Source of the DNA: Corynebacterium camporealensis
GTDB taxonomy: Bacteria; Actinomycetota; Actinomycetes; Mycobacteriales; Mycobacteriaceae
NCBI RefSeq assembly: GCF_000980815.1
Contig: NZ_CP011311.1
Location: forward strand, 1,875,815 to 1,939,814
Direction: 5' to 3'
DNA: 64,000 nucleotides
Positions 18,237 through 26,798 of this stretch are shown piece after piece. Below the pieces are notes generated by a model. It searched no databases. It saw only the letters and a program-made list of their open reading frames with translations, and was not told the DNA's origin. Position 1 is the first letter of the stretch, and every line of letters begins with the position of its first letter. The translations under genes and the position numbers were made by a program.

Positions 18237-19207
18237 GCCTTCACCTTCTTGTCTGCCTTGTCGGCGTTCTCGGTGTTGGTGGCGCGCAGGCGCACGTCCA
18301 GGACTGGGTAGAGCAGGTCCACGATGAGGTTGATGATGACGTAGGCGGTCGCGGCGATGAGCACGACGGCCAGCAGGACTGGGGTATCGCGGTTGGCGAC
18401 GGCCTGGGCGGTCATCTGGCCCAGACCGGTGCGGCCGAAGACGGTTTCGGTGACCACGGCGCCGCCGACGAGTTCGCCGAAGAGCAGGCCGACCATGGTC
18501 AGCACCGGCAACAGGGAGTTGCGTAGGACGTTCTTCCAGAAGATCCAGGTCTCGCTCGCACCGCGGGCGCGGACCGCCTGGACGAAGGGCTGGGATTGGG
18601 TTTCTTCCAGCGAGCGGTTGAGCACCTGGGTCAGCGGGGCGGTCATCGGTACGGCGAGTGTGAGTGTTGGAAGCAGCAGGCCCTCGATGGTGCCGGGTTC
18701 GATGACGCGGACCCAGCCGAGCTGGAAGGAGAAGAACTGGATGAGCAGGATGCCGATCCAGAAACCCGGCAGGGAGACCAGGAAGGACGGCAGCGAGCGG
18801 GCGAAGGTGCCAATCGCGCCGGAGCCCGGCAGGGTGGCCAGGAAGGCCAGCAGCAGTGCGACGATGATCGCTAGGCCTATCGCGCAGGCGGCCAGGGCCA
18901 GGGTGTGCGGGAGGGCATCGGCAATCAGCTGGGCGACAGGCGCGCCGGTTTGGGTCGAGTTGCCGAAGTTACCGGTCAAAAAGCCGACCAATGAGGTGAA
19001 GTACTGGACCACCAGGGGTTGGTCCACGCCCATGTCTTCGCGGATGGCGTCGATTTCGGCTTGGGACAGGCCGAGGGAGGGGTCGCCGTAGCGGGACTGG
19101 ACGGCATCGGAAGGCAGTGCGGACAGCAGCAAAAAGGCCACGGTGTAGGTCACCAGCAGCACGATGACTGCCTGGCCAATGCGAGAGAGAATCTGTTTCT
19201 TAGTCAT
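18233..19207 (-). CDS. ABC transporter permease, DppB type
   Basis: 324 residues, six predicted membrane helices, with the DppB N-terminal helix and EAA loop at FVQAVRARGASETWIFWKNVLRNS. The ATG immediately follows the stop of the substrate-binding protein gene. Ends in a lysine-rich tail (ADKADKKVKA). Part of the seven-gene operon. Confidence 0.93.
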   Translation of the reverse strand: MTKKQILSRIGQAVIVLLVTYTVAFLLLSALPSDAVQSRYGDPSLGLSQAEIDAIREDMGVDQPLVVQYFTSLVGFLTGNFGNSTQTGAPVAQLIADALPHTLALAACAIGLAIIVALLLAFLATLPGSGAIGTFARSLPSFLVSLPGFWIGILLIQFFSFQLGWVRVIEPGTIEGLLLPTLTLAVPMTAPLTQVLNRSLEETQSQPFVQAVRARGASETWIFWKNVLRNSLLPVLTMVGLLFGELVGGAVVTETVFGRTGLGQMTAQAVANRDTPVLLAVVLIAATAYVIINLIVDLLYPVLDVRLRATNTENADKADKKVKA

Positions 19208-20833
19208 TTAAGCGCCCCCGTTATCGCGGTCGATGGATACGCCGTAGAAGGACGGGCGGGCTACGGCCTCAGGCTGGAAACCCTCGACGGATTCCGCCAC
19301 GGCGTAGACCTGGGGTTCTTCAAACAGCGGCAGAACGTAGGCCTTTTCGGTGAGGTAGTCCTGGACTTCCTCGACGGCGGCTTCGCGGCCGGCATCGTCG
19401 GCGGTGTCGGTGACTTTCTCCAGCAGGTCCTGCAGGTGCGCATCAATCGGGTTGCCCTCAGAGTCCTGGTTGAGGAAGGCGTCGCGGTTGTTCAGCCCGT
19501 AGTAGGAGGTAATAGCATCGTAGTCGGCGCGGGCGACCATGGAGTGGTACATCTGCACCTTCTCCACGTCCTTGGCATCAGCGTTCTGGGTGGCCTGGTC
19601 GCCGGCGTTGACCTGGATGTCGATGCCGATGCGGTGCAGCTGGTCCTGGACCATGGTCATGACCTCGGCGGAACGGGGCTGCGGCAGTGCGATGTTGGTG
19701 CGCAGGACGAGGCGATCGCCGTCTTTGGTGCGGATGCCGTCGGGGCCGGGGGTCCAGCCGGCATCGTCAAGCAGGCGCTCGGACTGCTCCGGGTCGAAGC
19801 TGTAGGCAGCGGACTGGTCCTTGTAGCCCAGGCCGGTGGCGGCAACAGGGGCGGTGGCCAGCGGGTAGGACTCGGAGAAGAGCACGCGGAGGATTTCCTC
19901 GCGGTCGATGCCATGGATAATCGCCTCGCGCACGCGCTGGTCCTGCAGCCGCGGGTGGTCGAAGCGGAAGGCGAGCTGATTGTTCATGGAGTTGGTGCCA
20001 TGCGTGACGATGCCCACCCCCTGCTCCTGCAGCAACGGCTCCTGCGGCGCAGAAATCTGGCGCGCAATATCGGCCTGGCCCGACACGATGGCGCCGGTGC
20101 GAACGGATTCTTCCGGGGCGAGGATGTAGTGCACACCGTCGATGTCGGCGCGGCCCTGCTTCTCCATTGCTGGTGGGGCCCAGTCGTAGTCCTCGCGGGC
20201 GAACAGGCGCAGGTCGGTGCCGATTTCTTCGGATTCAATGACAAACGGGCCGGAGCCAATAACTTCGGTGGCATTGCCGGGGCCGAAGCCTTCGTTGTCG
20301 AGGGCTAAGGAGGCATCGGAAAGCAAGCCAGCGTTAAAGCTTGCGGTGGCCTGCAGAAAGCCCGGGGACGGGGCGGAGAAATGGAAACGGACGGTGTCGT
20401 CGTCGATGACTTCGCCGCGCTCGTAGTTGGCAATCTGCTCCGAGGCGGTCAGGGTGCGTTCCTCATCGCCGAGGCCGTAGAGGTCGAAGTTGGCCACGAC
20501 GTTCTCGGCCGTTAGCGGCGAGCCATCCGAATAGGTGACATCGGTGCGGATGTTGAAGGTGTATTCGGTGGCGTCGTCGTTGATTTCGGGCAGCTCGGTG
20601 GCAATCCAGGGCGAAAGCTCCAGGGTCTCCGGGTCCTGGTAGAGCAGGCGGTCGGTGATCTGGTTGACCACGCCGCCGTTGGGATAAAAACCGGCTGCCG
20701 GCGGGTAGAGGGTGCGGAAGAACTGCGGCTCGAGATAGGTGAGGACGTTTTCCTCCCCGTCTGCCCGCACCGCAGCCGAGCAGCCAGCCAATAAGCTGGC
20801 GGCGGCAACGACACTGACGAGTATGCGCTTCAC
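19208..20833 (-). CDS. Substrate-binding lipoprotein of a peptide/nickel-class ABC importer
   Basis: 541 residues of SBP_bac_5 type. The signal peptide ends in the lipobox LLAGC, so the mature protein is anchored at Cys18. It is the first gene of the operon. As I recall, it resembles the KPN_01854-type binding proteins that travel with CMD/AhpD proteins, which fits the neighbours. The ligand is unknown: the presence of a McbR operator 80 bp upstream suggests a sulfur compound. A possible -10 box TATCTA lies at 20872-20867 on the minus strand. Confidence 0.9.
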   Translation of the reverse strand: MKRILVSVVAAASLLAGCSAAVRADGEENVLTYLEPQFFRTLYPPAAGFYPNGGVVNQITDRLLYQDPETLELSPWIATELPEINDDATEYTFNIRTDVTYSDGSPLTAENVVANFDLYGLGDEERTLTASEQIANYERGEVIDDDTVRFHFSAPSPGFLQATASFNAGLLSDASLALDNEGFGPGNATEVIGSGPFVIESEEIGTDLRLFAREDYDWAPPAMEKQGRADIDGVHYILAPEESVRTGAIVSGQADIARQISAPQEPLLQEQGVGIVTHGTNSMNNQLAFRFDHPRLQDQRVREAIIHGIDREEILRVLFSESYPLATAPVAATGLGYKDQSAAYSFDPEQSERLLDDAGWTPGPDGIRTKDGDRLVLRTNIALPQPRSAEVMTMVQDQLHRIGIDIQVNAGDQATQNADAKDVEKVQMYHSMVARADYDAITSYYGLNNRDAFLNQDSEGNPIDAHLQDLLEKVTDTADDAGREAAVEEVQDYLTEKAYVLPLFEEPQVYAVAESVEGFQPEAVARPSFYGVSIDRDNGGA

Positions 20834-20913
20834 GTCTCGCTCTTTTCAGTAGGTGAGGAATAGGTTTAGATACGTGAATTTAACACATCCCGAACCAGGC
20901 GTTATAGTTAGAC

Positions 20914-20929
20914 TAGACAAAGAAGTCTA
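20914..20929. promoter_or_regulatory. McbR operator (TAGAC-N6-GTCTA)
   Basis: Perfect match to the operator of McbR, the master repressor of sulfur amino acid metabolism in Corynebacterium glutamicum. It lies between the divergent binding-protein and flavoprotein genes, just downstream of a candidate -10 box TATAGT (20903-20908) for the flavoprotein gene, where binding would block initiation. An extra TAGAC half-site precedes it at 20909-20913. Confidence 0.85.
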
Positions 20930-20976
20930 GTACTAGAGTGTTTTCTAGCCTCATCTGCGTTTTAAGGAAGAATAAA

Positions 20977-22848
20977 TTGTCTGCTATTGCCATCGTTGGC
21001 GCGGGTCCGCGCGGGGTATCACTCATTGAGCGCATCGCCGCGCACCTGCCTGCTGATAACGCGGCGTTGGATATTCACCTCGTCGACGATGCCCAGCACG
21101 GCGCGGGCCGAATCTGGGAAACGGACCAGACGCGCACGCTGTGCATGAACACGCTCGCCGGTGCGGTCACGCTGTTTACCGAGCCGGAGTCCACCATGAC
21201 CGCGCCGGTGTTGGAGGGCCCGACGCAGTACGAGTGGATTCAGCTACTGCGCGGTGAGGAAGATGGCATTAAGCCAGAAAAGGTCGCAACCTACCGTGCA
21301 CATCCGGCAGATCCGGCAGTCGCGGAGGCGTTCGCGGAGGAACTGAAGGCGTCGAAGCCGGAGTCGAATCCGTCGCGTGCGCTCTACGGCGCATACATCG
21401 AGTGGTTCATGGAAGTCGCACTGGCGCAGCTGCCGGAGAACGTGACGGTGCATCAGCACCACAGCCGCGCGGTGGGTGTGCACGAGCGCGGCGACCACGA
21501 CGTTATTGAGCTGGCTGATGGGACTGAAGTGCGCGCGGATGCGACGGTGCTGGCCTATGGCTGGCAGGTCCCGGGTCTGACCGAAAGCGAGGAGCACATC
21601 GCTGAGGCAGGCCTGCACTGGGTGCGCCCGGATAATCCGGTGGAGCAACCGCTTGCCGATGTCCCCGCCGACCAGGAAGTCCTCGTCCGTGGCTTGGGCA
21701 TGGGCTTCTTTGACGTCATGGCGCTGGTGACCGCGGGCCGCGGTGGACGCTTCGTGGAAGACGACTCCCCTGCCGGGCTGCATTACGAGGCTTCAGGCAA
21801 GGAACCGCGCTTGGTCGTGGCGTCGGGGCGCGGGTATCCGTTTATTCCGAAATCGGAGTACCACTCGCTGCCGCCAAAGGCGAAGCTGGTGCGCTTCAAC
21901 GCGGCGTTGGGTCAGCTTGGCGATGAAGTCGACTTCGGCGTCGACCTGTTGCCGGCGATTCTGCGAGATGCGTACGCGGAATACTACGAAACCCAAGCGC
22001 GCGTGGAGCCAGAGGCGCTGCAAGTTCCCCTCGAGAAAATCGTCGAGCGCATTGACGAGACGGTGGTCGACGGGGCGGACCTGAAGACGATGGCTAACCA
22101 GCTGCGCGACGCGTTGGAAGACGTGTCGACAGAACCGCTGGATTTGGCGCATTGGTCGGATCCGTTGGCAGATTTCGATGGTGAAGGATCGGAGGAGCTC
22201 ACTGCGTTTATTGCTAAGGGCTTGGCACGCGATATTCGGGAGGCTGTCGCGGCGCAGGATTCCCCGTTGAAGTCGGCGCTGTGGGCGGTGGCGTCCTCGC
22301 GCAAGCAGTCCTCGATTGCAGGTTCGGAAGGTCGGATGACCTGGGAGTCCCGGCAGGGTGCGTACCGGCAGTTGATGGCCTTTGGTCAGATGGTTGGTTC
22401 TGGTCCGCCGCTGTTCCGCACGCGACAGTTGCTGGCGCTCATCGAAGCGGGTCTGGTCCGCTTCGTGGGTGGGCGGCCGCGGTTGGGCATCGGAAAGCAG
22501 TTTGAGCTCCGCGGTAGTGCAGGCGAGGCGAGCTCGGACTGGCTGGTGGATGCGTGGATGCATCAGCCGGATATTCGGCGTGCGGCGGACCCGCTGGCGG
22601 TCTCGATTGCAGATCGCGTGCGGTCGTTTGTCGACCACGGCAACGCCACGGGTTCGCCGGAGACTACCTGGGAGAGGTTGGTTGTCCGGGGTGATGGGGA
22701 CATCGATAAGCGTTTGCACATCGTGGGCATCCCGACGTACGCGCAATGGCCGGATACGACGATTTCGCCGATGCCGGGCACAGACCCGCTGATGCTGCAG
22801 GAAACCGACCGGACGGCAGGCTCCCTGGTGCGGATCGCGCTGGGTTAA
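20977..22848 (+). CDS. FAD/NAD(P)-binding flavoprotein (FAD_NAD_binding_9 type)
   Basis: 623 residues starting MSAIAIVGAGPRGVSLIERI, a dinucleotide-binding Rossmann motif (GAGPRG) with the family's downstream ATG-like strand. Sequence resembles the HI0933/ornithine-monooxygenase-like group filed under FAD_NAD_binding_9; the reaction is not known. I place the start at the TTG at 20977 with AAGGAAG 6-7 nt upstream; an in-frame GTG at 20938 would put the McbR site too near and adds residues unlike the family. It is divergent from the transporter operon and shares its control region, so it may supply the oxygenase or oxidase step for the imported substrate. Its TAA overlaps the stop of convergent metB by four bases. 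Confidence 0.82.
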   Translation: MSAIAIVGAGPRGVSLIERIAAHLPADNAALDIHLVDDAQHGAGRIWETDQTRTLCMNTLAGAVTLFTEPESTMTAPVLEGPTQYEWIQLLRGEEDGIKPEKVATYRAHPADPAVAEAFAEELKASKPESNPSRALYGAYIEWFMEVALAQLPENVTVHQHHSRAVGVHERGDHDVIELADGTEVRADATVLAYGWQVPGLTESEEHIAEAGLHWVRPDNPVEQPLADVPADQEVLVRGLGMGFFDVMALVTAGRGGRFVEDDSPAGLHYEASGKEPRLVVASGRGYPFIPKSEYHSLPPKAKLVRFNAALGQLGDEVDFGVDLLPAILRDAYAEYYETQARVEPEALQVPLEKIVERIDETVVDGADLKTMANQLRDALEDVSTEPLDLAHWSDPLADFDGEGSEELTAFIAKGLARDIREAVAAQDSPLKSALWAVASSRKQSSIAGSEGRMTWESRQGAYRQLMAFGQMVGSGPPLFRTRQLLALIEAGLVRFVGGRPRLGIGKQFELRGSAGEASSDWLVDAWMHQPDIRRAADPLAVSIADRVRSFVDHGNATGSPETTWERLVVRGDGDIDKRLHIVGIPTYAQWPDTTISPMPGTDPLMLQETDRTAGSLVRIALG

Positions 22849-23993
22849 AGGGCGGCGAAGGCCTGCTCTAAGTCGGCGAGCAGGTCTTCGATGTCTTCGA
22901 TGCCGACGGAGAGGCGCACCAGGTCAGCGCCGGGCAGGAGTGCGGAACCTTCGGCGGATAGGTGCGTCATTTTGCGAGGGTGCTCGATGAGCGATTCGAC
23001 GCCGCCGAGGGATTCTGCCAGGCAGATAAGCCGGGTGTTTTTGCAGATTTGCTCGGCGTGGGCGGGATCGTGGAAGCGGATGGATAACATGCCGCCGAAA
23101 CCGCTCATTTGTTGCTTTGCGATGTCGTGGCCTGGGTGGGTCGGCAGACCTGGGTAGAGGACTTCGCTGACCTCCGGGCGGGTGGTGAGGTACTCCGCGA
23201 CGGCTTGAGCGTTCTGGCAGTGGCGATCCATGCGCAGGCCTAAGGTTTTGATGCCGCGGGCGGTGAGGTAGGCATCGAAAGGCGAAGAAACTGCGCCGAC
23301 GTTGCCCTGGAAGTAGAGCAGGCGTTCGTCCATGTGTGCATCGTTGGTGACCACTGCCCCGCCGAGGACATCGGAATGCCCGCCGAGGTACTTAGTGGTC
23401 GAGTGCAGGACATGGTCGGCGCCCAAGGCGAGCGGGTTTTGCAGGTAGGGGGTGGCAAAGGTGTTGTCGACGAGAATCTGGGCGTTACCTTTGTGGGCGG
23501 CAACCTCGGCGATGTCGGTGATGGTGGTCGCGGGGTTGGTGGGGGTTTCTAGCCAGATGAGCTTGGTGTTCTCGCGCAGGGCATCTTCGACTGCCTGCGG
23601 GTTGGAGGTGTCAACGATGGTGAGTTCTACTCCCCAATCGCCGTAGTCGTTGTGAAGCAGGCGGAACATGCCGCCGTAGGCGTCGGAGCCCAAAATGATG
23701 TGGGCGCCGGGGCGCAAGAGGATGCGCAGGACGGTGTCGACGGCAGCCATGCCGGAGGAAAAGACGCGGGCGTAATTGGCGTCTTCTAAGGCGGCGAGGG
23801 TGTTTTCTAGTGCTCGCACCGTGGGGTTAGCCACGCGGCCGTATTCGAAGCCGCCGCGCAACTGTGCCAGGCCGTCCTGGGCGAAGGTGGTGGAGGCGTA
23901 AATCGGCACGTTGATGGAGCCCATGTGGGAATCTGGCTGGTAGCCAGCATGGATGGAACGGGAGGAAAATCCTGTGACACGCTTCTCACTCAT
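22845..23993 (-). CDS. metB: Cystathionine gamma-synthase
   Basis: PLP enzyme of the transsulfuration route: joins O-acylhomoserine and cysteine to cystathionine for methionine synthesis. 382 residues. The PLP lysine lies in HSTTKYLGGHSD, and the upstream Tyr/Arg phosphate-binding pair in FEYGRVANPT. The family could also contain cystathionine gamma-lyase or O-acetylhomoserine sulfhydrylase, but length and sequence favour MetB. GAGG is close before the ATG and TACACT ends 8 nt before it, overlapping a McbR-like site (24006-24021). Position next to a McbR-controlled cluster fits a sulfur locus. Confidence 0.93.
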   Translation of the reverse strand: MSEKRVTGFSSRSIHAGYQPDSHMGSINVPIYASTTFAQDGLAQLRGGFEYGRVANPTVRALENTLAALEDANYARVFSSGMAAVDTVLRILLRPGAHIILGSDAYGGMFRLLHNDYGDWGVELTIVDTSNPQAVEDALRENTKLIWLETPTNPATTITDIAEVAAHKGNAQILVDNTFATPYLQNPLALGADHVLHSTTKYLGGHSDVLGGAVVTNDAHMDERLLYFQGNVGAVSSPFDAYLTARGIKTLGLRMDRHCQNAQAVAEYLTTRPEVSEVLYPGLPTHPGHDIAKQQMSGFGGMLSIRFHDPAHAEQICKNTRLICLAESLGGVESLIEHPRKMTHLSAEGSALLPGADLVRLSVGIEDIEDLLADLEQAFAAL

Positions 23994-24005
23994 GCTGCCT
24001 CAGTG

Positions 24006-24021
24006 TAGACCAAGCTGTTCA
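24006..24021. promoter_or_regulatory. McbR-like site overlapping the metB -10 box
   Basis: TAGAC-CAAGCT-GTTCA matches the McbR operator at 8 of 10 defined bases. It overlaps the probable metB -10 element TACACT (24007-24002, minus strand). metB is a known McbR target in C. glutamicum, which supports a degenerate but functional site. Confidence 0.5.
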
Positions 24022-24120
24022 TTTTTAATAGGGCGAGCGGGCTTTAAATTCACACAGGCTTCCTTAATCCTGGGTCGCTAGACTCTATGAGGTTCAATTC
24101 CCTACCGACAGAAAGTTGCA

Positions 24121-25128
24121 ATGACTGTAGAGACTCTTGCGGCCGCGTCCACTGCCGGACAAACCGCGGCCGAAACTGCCGACGCAGTACAGCAGTGGTG
24201 GCAAAGCGACCTGGCTCAGCGCTGGCTGATCGAAACCCCCATCGGCATCGGCATTACCCTGATCGTCGCTTTGGTACTGCACTGGCTGCTGCGCCGCGGT
24301 ATCACCAAGGTGGCCAACAACAGCATCAAAAACGGCCGCATCGACTCCGATAAAGCAAAGCGCCGTTCCAAGCGGCGCGGCAAGCGCGCCGATGAAACCG
24401 ACGCTCAGAAAAAGGCCCGTGAAGGCCGACGCGTCTCGCGTATTAGGACGCTGGCCGGTGTGGCCCGCTCAGCTGCGGCCATCGTCGTCTGGGTCTGGGC
24501 TGCGCTCGACATTTTGAGCAAACTCGGTGTCAACGTCGCGCCGCTGATTGCTTCTGCGGGTGTAATTGGTGTCGCCCTTGGTTTCGGTGCGCAGTCCCTG
24601 GTCAAGGACTTCCTTTCCGGTATCTTCATGTTGCTCGAAGACCAGTACGGCATCGGCGACACCATTGACTTGGGCGACGGCATCTTTGGTGACGTGGAGT
24701 CGATTTCCCTGCGCGTGACGACGGTCCGCGATATCGACGGCGCACTCTGGTATGTCCGCAACGGTGAGATTCTGCAAGTGGCAAACCACTCCTCCGACTA
24801 CTCCGTCGCGCGACTGCAGATCCCAGTCGGTCTGTCCAACGACACTGAAGCTGCCGGCAACGTCATCGAAGAAGCAGTCAAGCACGCCGCGAAGGATGAC
24901 AAGATTCGCGACCTGGTTTTGGCCGAACCACGCGTGGACGGCATGTCCAACTTCGAACCGGACTACGTTTCCTTCCGCGTGTCGATTCGCACCATGCCAG
25001 GCCGCCAGTGGGATGTTCAGCGCTTCCTGCAGTCCCGTATCCTCAACGTCATGAACGCACAGGGCATTACCACCCCGTACCCGCACGGCATCGGTATCCC
25101 TGACCCCCGCAAGGAAGAAGAGTTCTAA
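24121..25128 (+). CDS. Mechanosensitive channel, MscS family
   Basis: 335 residues. The first hydrophobic helix is at about 40-62; a highly basic cytoplasmic loop follows (KRRSKRRGKR near residue 82); two more helices at about 118-138 and 143-165 lead into the pore segment GVALGFGAQSLVKDFLSGIFML typical of MscS. The beta domain with DTIDLGDGIFGDVESI follows. It opens on membrane tension to release solutes on osmotic downshock. A TAGACT box at 24079-24084 gives a leader of about 30 nt with GAAAG before the ATG. The haemoglobin gene starts 4 bases after its stop, so the two are co-transcribed. Confidence 0.92.
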   Translation: MTVETLAAASTAGQTAAETADAVQQWWQSDLAQRWLIETPIGIGITLIVALVLHWLLRRGITKVANNSIKNGRIDSDKAKRRSKRRGKRADETDAQKKAREGRRVSRIRTLAGVARSAAAIVVWVWAALDILSKLGVNVAPLIASAGVIGVALGFGAQSLVKDFLSGIFMLLEDQYGIGDTIDLGDGIFGDVESISLRVTTVRDIDGALWYVRNGEILQVANHSSDYSVARLQIPVGLSNDTEAAGNVIEEAVKHAAKDDKIRDLVLAEPRVDGMSNFEPDYVSFRVSIRTMPGRQWDVQRFLQSRILNVMNAQGITTPYPHGIGIPDPRKEEEF

Positions 25129-25132
25129 ATAT

Positions 25133-25516
25133 ATGGACAGCGTGTTTAGCGCGATTGGCGGTGAGCCGACCTTCGACAAGTTAGTCGGCGGCTTCTACGA
25201 GCAAGTCAAAGACGACGACATCTTGGGACCTATGTATCCCGAAGATGACATGGACGGCGCCCACGACCGCCTCAAGTGGTTCCTCATGCAGTACTGGGGC
25301 GGACCACAACACTTCTCCGAAAACCGCGGGCACCCCCGCCTGCGGATGCGGCACGCGCGCTTCCCCGTCGACCGCGCCGCCGCCCTGCGGTGGTTGGAGC
25401 TCATGGAGAACTCGCTTGACCGCATCGACGAAGAAACAATCCCGCCAGCCTATCGGCACATGATCTGGGACCACATGCAAAGGGTGGCGGGAATGCTCGT
25501 TAATCGACCCGATTAA
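25133..25516 (+). CDS. glbO: Truncated haemoglobin, group II (GlbO)
   Basis: 127-residue two-over-two globin. The group II signs are YWGGP in the CD region, the proximal His in MRHARFPV and the Trp in LRWLELM (G8). It binds oxygen, and in relatives is linked to respiration or protection from reactive oxygen and nitrogen species. No ribosome-binding site is visible; the ATG lies 4 bases behind the MscS stop, so translation is probably coupled. Downstream lie the duplicated ald 3' hairpins that may terminate it. Confidence 0.93.
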   Translation: MDSVFSAIGGEPTFDKLVGGFYEQVKDDDILGPMYPEDDMDGAHDRLKWFLMQYWGGPQHFSENRGHPRLRMRHARFPVDRAAALRWLELMENSLDRIDEETIPPAYRHMIWDHMQRVAGMLVNRPD

Positions 25517-25528
25517 CGAGCGTTAGCC

Positions 25529-25583
25529 GGAAGGAACTAGTCCTTCCAATCGAAACTGGAAGGAATTAATCCTTCCAGTCGAA
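25529..25583 (-). repeat. Tandem duplicate of the ald 3' end, forming two hairpins
   Basis: Two 26-bp copies (25558-25583 and 25529-25554) separated by 3 bp. Copy 1 includes the last codons of ald, encoding FDWKD and stop; copy 2 encodes FDWKD and stop again. The only three differences are synonymous (GAC/GAT, GAT/GAC, TAA/TAG). Each copy folds into a GGAAGGA...TCCTTCC hairpin and may end both ald and glbO transcripts. Confidence 0.85.
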
Positions 25584-26657
25584 GGCCTTGCGGACCGGCT
25601 CGGAGATGAGCTGGCCATCGCGGGTCATGATGCCGCCGGCCAGGCCCGGGAAGCGCTCGACAGCAGCGTCCAGACCGCCAGAGGCGATAGCGCGGATGTA
25701 TGGCAGGGTGGCCGAGTTCAGCGCACGCGCAGAGGTGTTTGCCACAGCGCCTGGCATGTTAGCCACGCAGTAGAAGACGGTGTCGTGGACCTTGAAGGTC
25801 GGATCGTCGTGCGAGGTCTTGTGGGAGTTTTCGAAGCAACCGCCCTGGTCGATGGCGACATCGACAAGCACGGCGCCCTTCTTCATCTTCTTGACGGTCT
25901 CCTCACGGACCAGCTTCGGTGCGGCAGCGCCCGGGATGAGCACGGCACCGATGACCAGGTCAGCTTCCTTAAGCTCCTTTTCAATGGTGGCCGGATCCGA
26001 AATCATGGTGCGCACGCCGCCCTGATACTGGTCGTCGAAACGCTGCAGCACGTGCGGATCCAGGTCCAACACGGTGACCTCAGCGCGCAGGCCATGGGCC
26101 ATAGCAACTGCAGAAGCACCAACCTGGCCGCCGCCAATGACGACAACGCGAGCCGGCTGGGTGCCTGGAACACCAGAGACCAGCAGGCCGCGGCCACCCT
26201 GGGTGGACAGCAGGTGGTGAACGCCTTCCACCACAGCGAGACGGCCAGCAACCTGGGACATCGGGGTCAGCAGCGGCAGGGTGCCGTGGCGATCGGTGAC
26301 GGTCTCATACGCGATGGAGGTGGCACCGGAGTTAACCAGGGCATCGGTAAGCGGGCGGTCCGCGGCCAGGTGCAGGTAGGTAAACACCTTCAGGTCGGAG
26401 TGCAGGTACTTGTACTCCTCTTCCAGTGGCTCCTTGACCTTCAGCAGCAGCTCAGCAGCTTCCCAAGCATCCTTGGCGGTCGGCACGATGGTTGCACCAG
26501 CGGCCTCGTAGTCAGCGTCTGGGAAGGAAGCACCTTCACCAGCTCCGGCCTGGATGTAGACCTCGTGACCATCTTTTACCAAGGTTTCAGCGCCAGTAGG
26601 GGTAAGGGCGATGCGGTTTTCATTGTTCATGATCTCCGCAGGCACTGCGATACGCAT
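25566..26657 (-). CDS. ald: Alanine dehydrogenase
   Basis: NAD-dependent, reversible conversion of alanine to pyruvate and ammonia. 363 residues. N-terminal catalytic domain with Arg15 (NRIAL), Lys73-type residue in LLKVKEP and His95-type residue in YLHLA; NAD domain with VVIGGGQVG near residue 170; Asp in VDVAIDQGG. Strong ribosome-binding site AAGGAGG before the ATG. Regulation not evident. The 3' end forms part of a duplicated hairpin. Convergent with glbO. Confidence 0.95.
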   Translation of the reverse strand: MRIAVPAEIMNNENRIALTPTGAETLVKDGHEVYIQAGAGEGASFPDADYEAAGATIVPTAKDAWEAAELLLKVKEPLEEEYKYLHSDLKVFTYLHLAADRPLTDALVNSGATSIAYETVTDRHGTLPLLTPMSQVAGRLAVVEGVHHLLSTQGGRGLLVSGVPGTQPARVVVIGGGQVGASAVAMAHGLRAEVTVLDLDPHVLQRFDDQYQGGVRTMISDPATIEKELKEADLVIGAVLIPGAAAPKLVREETVKKMKKGAVLVDVAIDQGGCFENSHKTSHDDPTFKVHDTVFYCVANMPGAVANTSARALNSATLPYIRAIASGGLDAAVERFPGLAGGIMTRDGQLISEPVRKAFDWKD

Positions 26658-26798
26658 GGTTGTCCTCCTTGTGGGGTGTAAAGACTATTAGGACCAGGTT
26701 ATGTCCTTCCCAAAAGTGTGCCACAGAAATCCACGTCAAGAAATTATTTCACTATGACTAACCCCACAGGGGGCATACTTTGAGATATGCTCCCTGGC

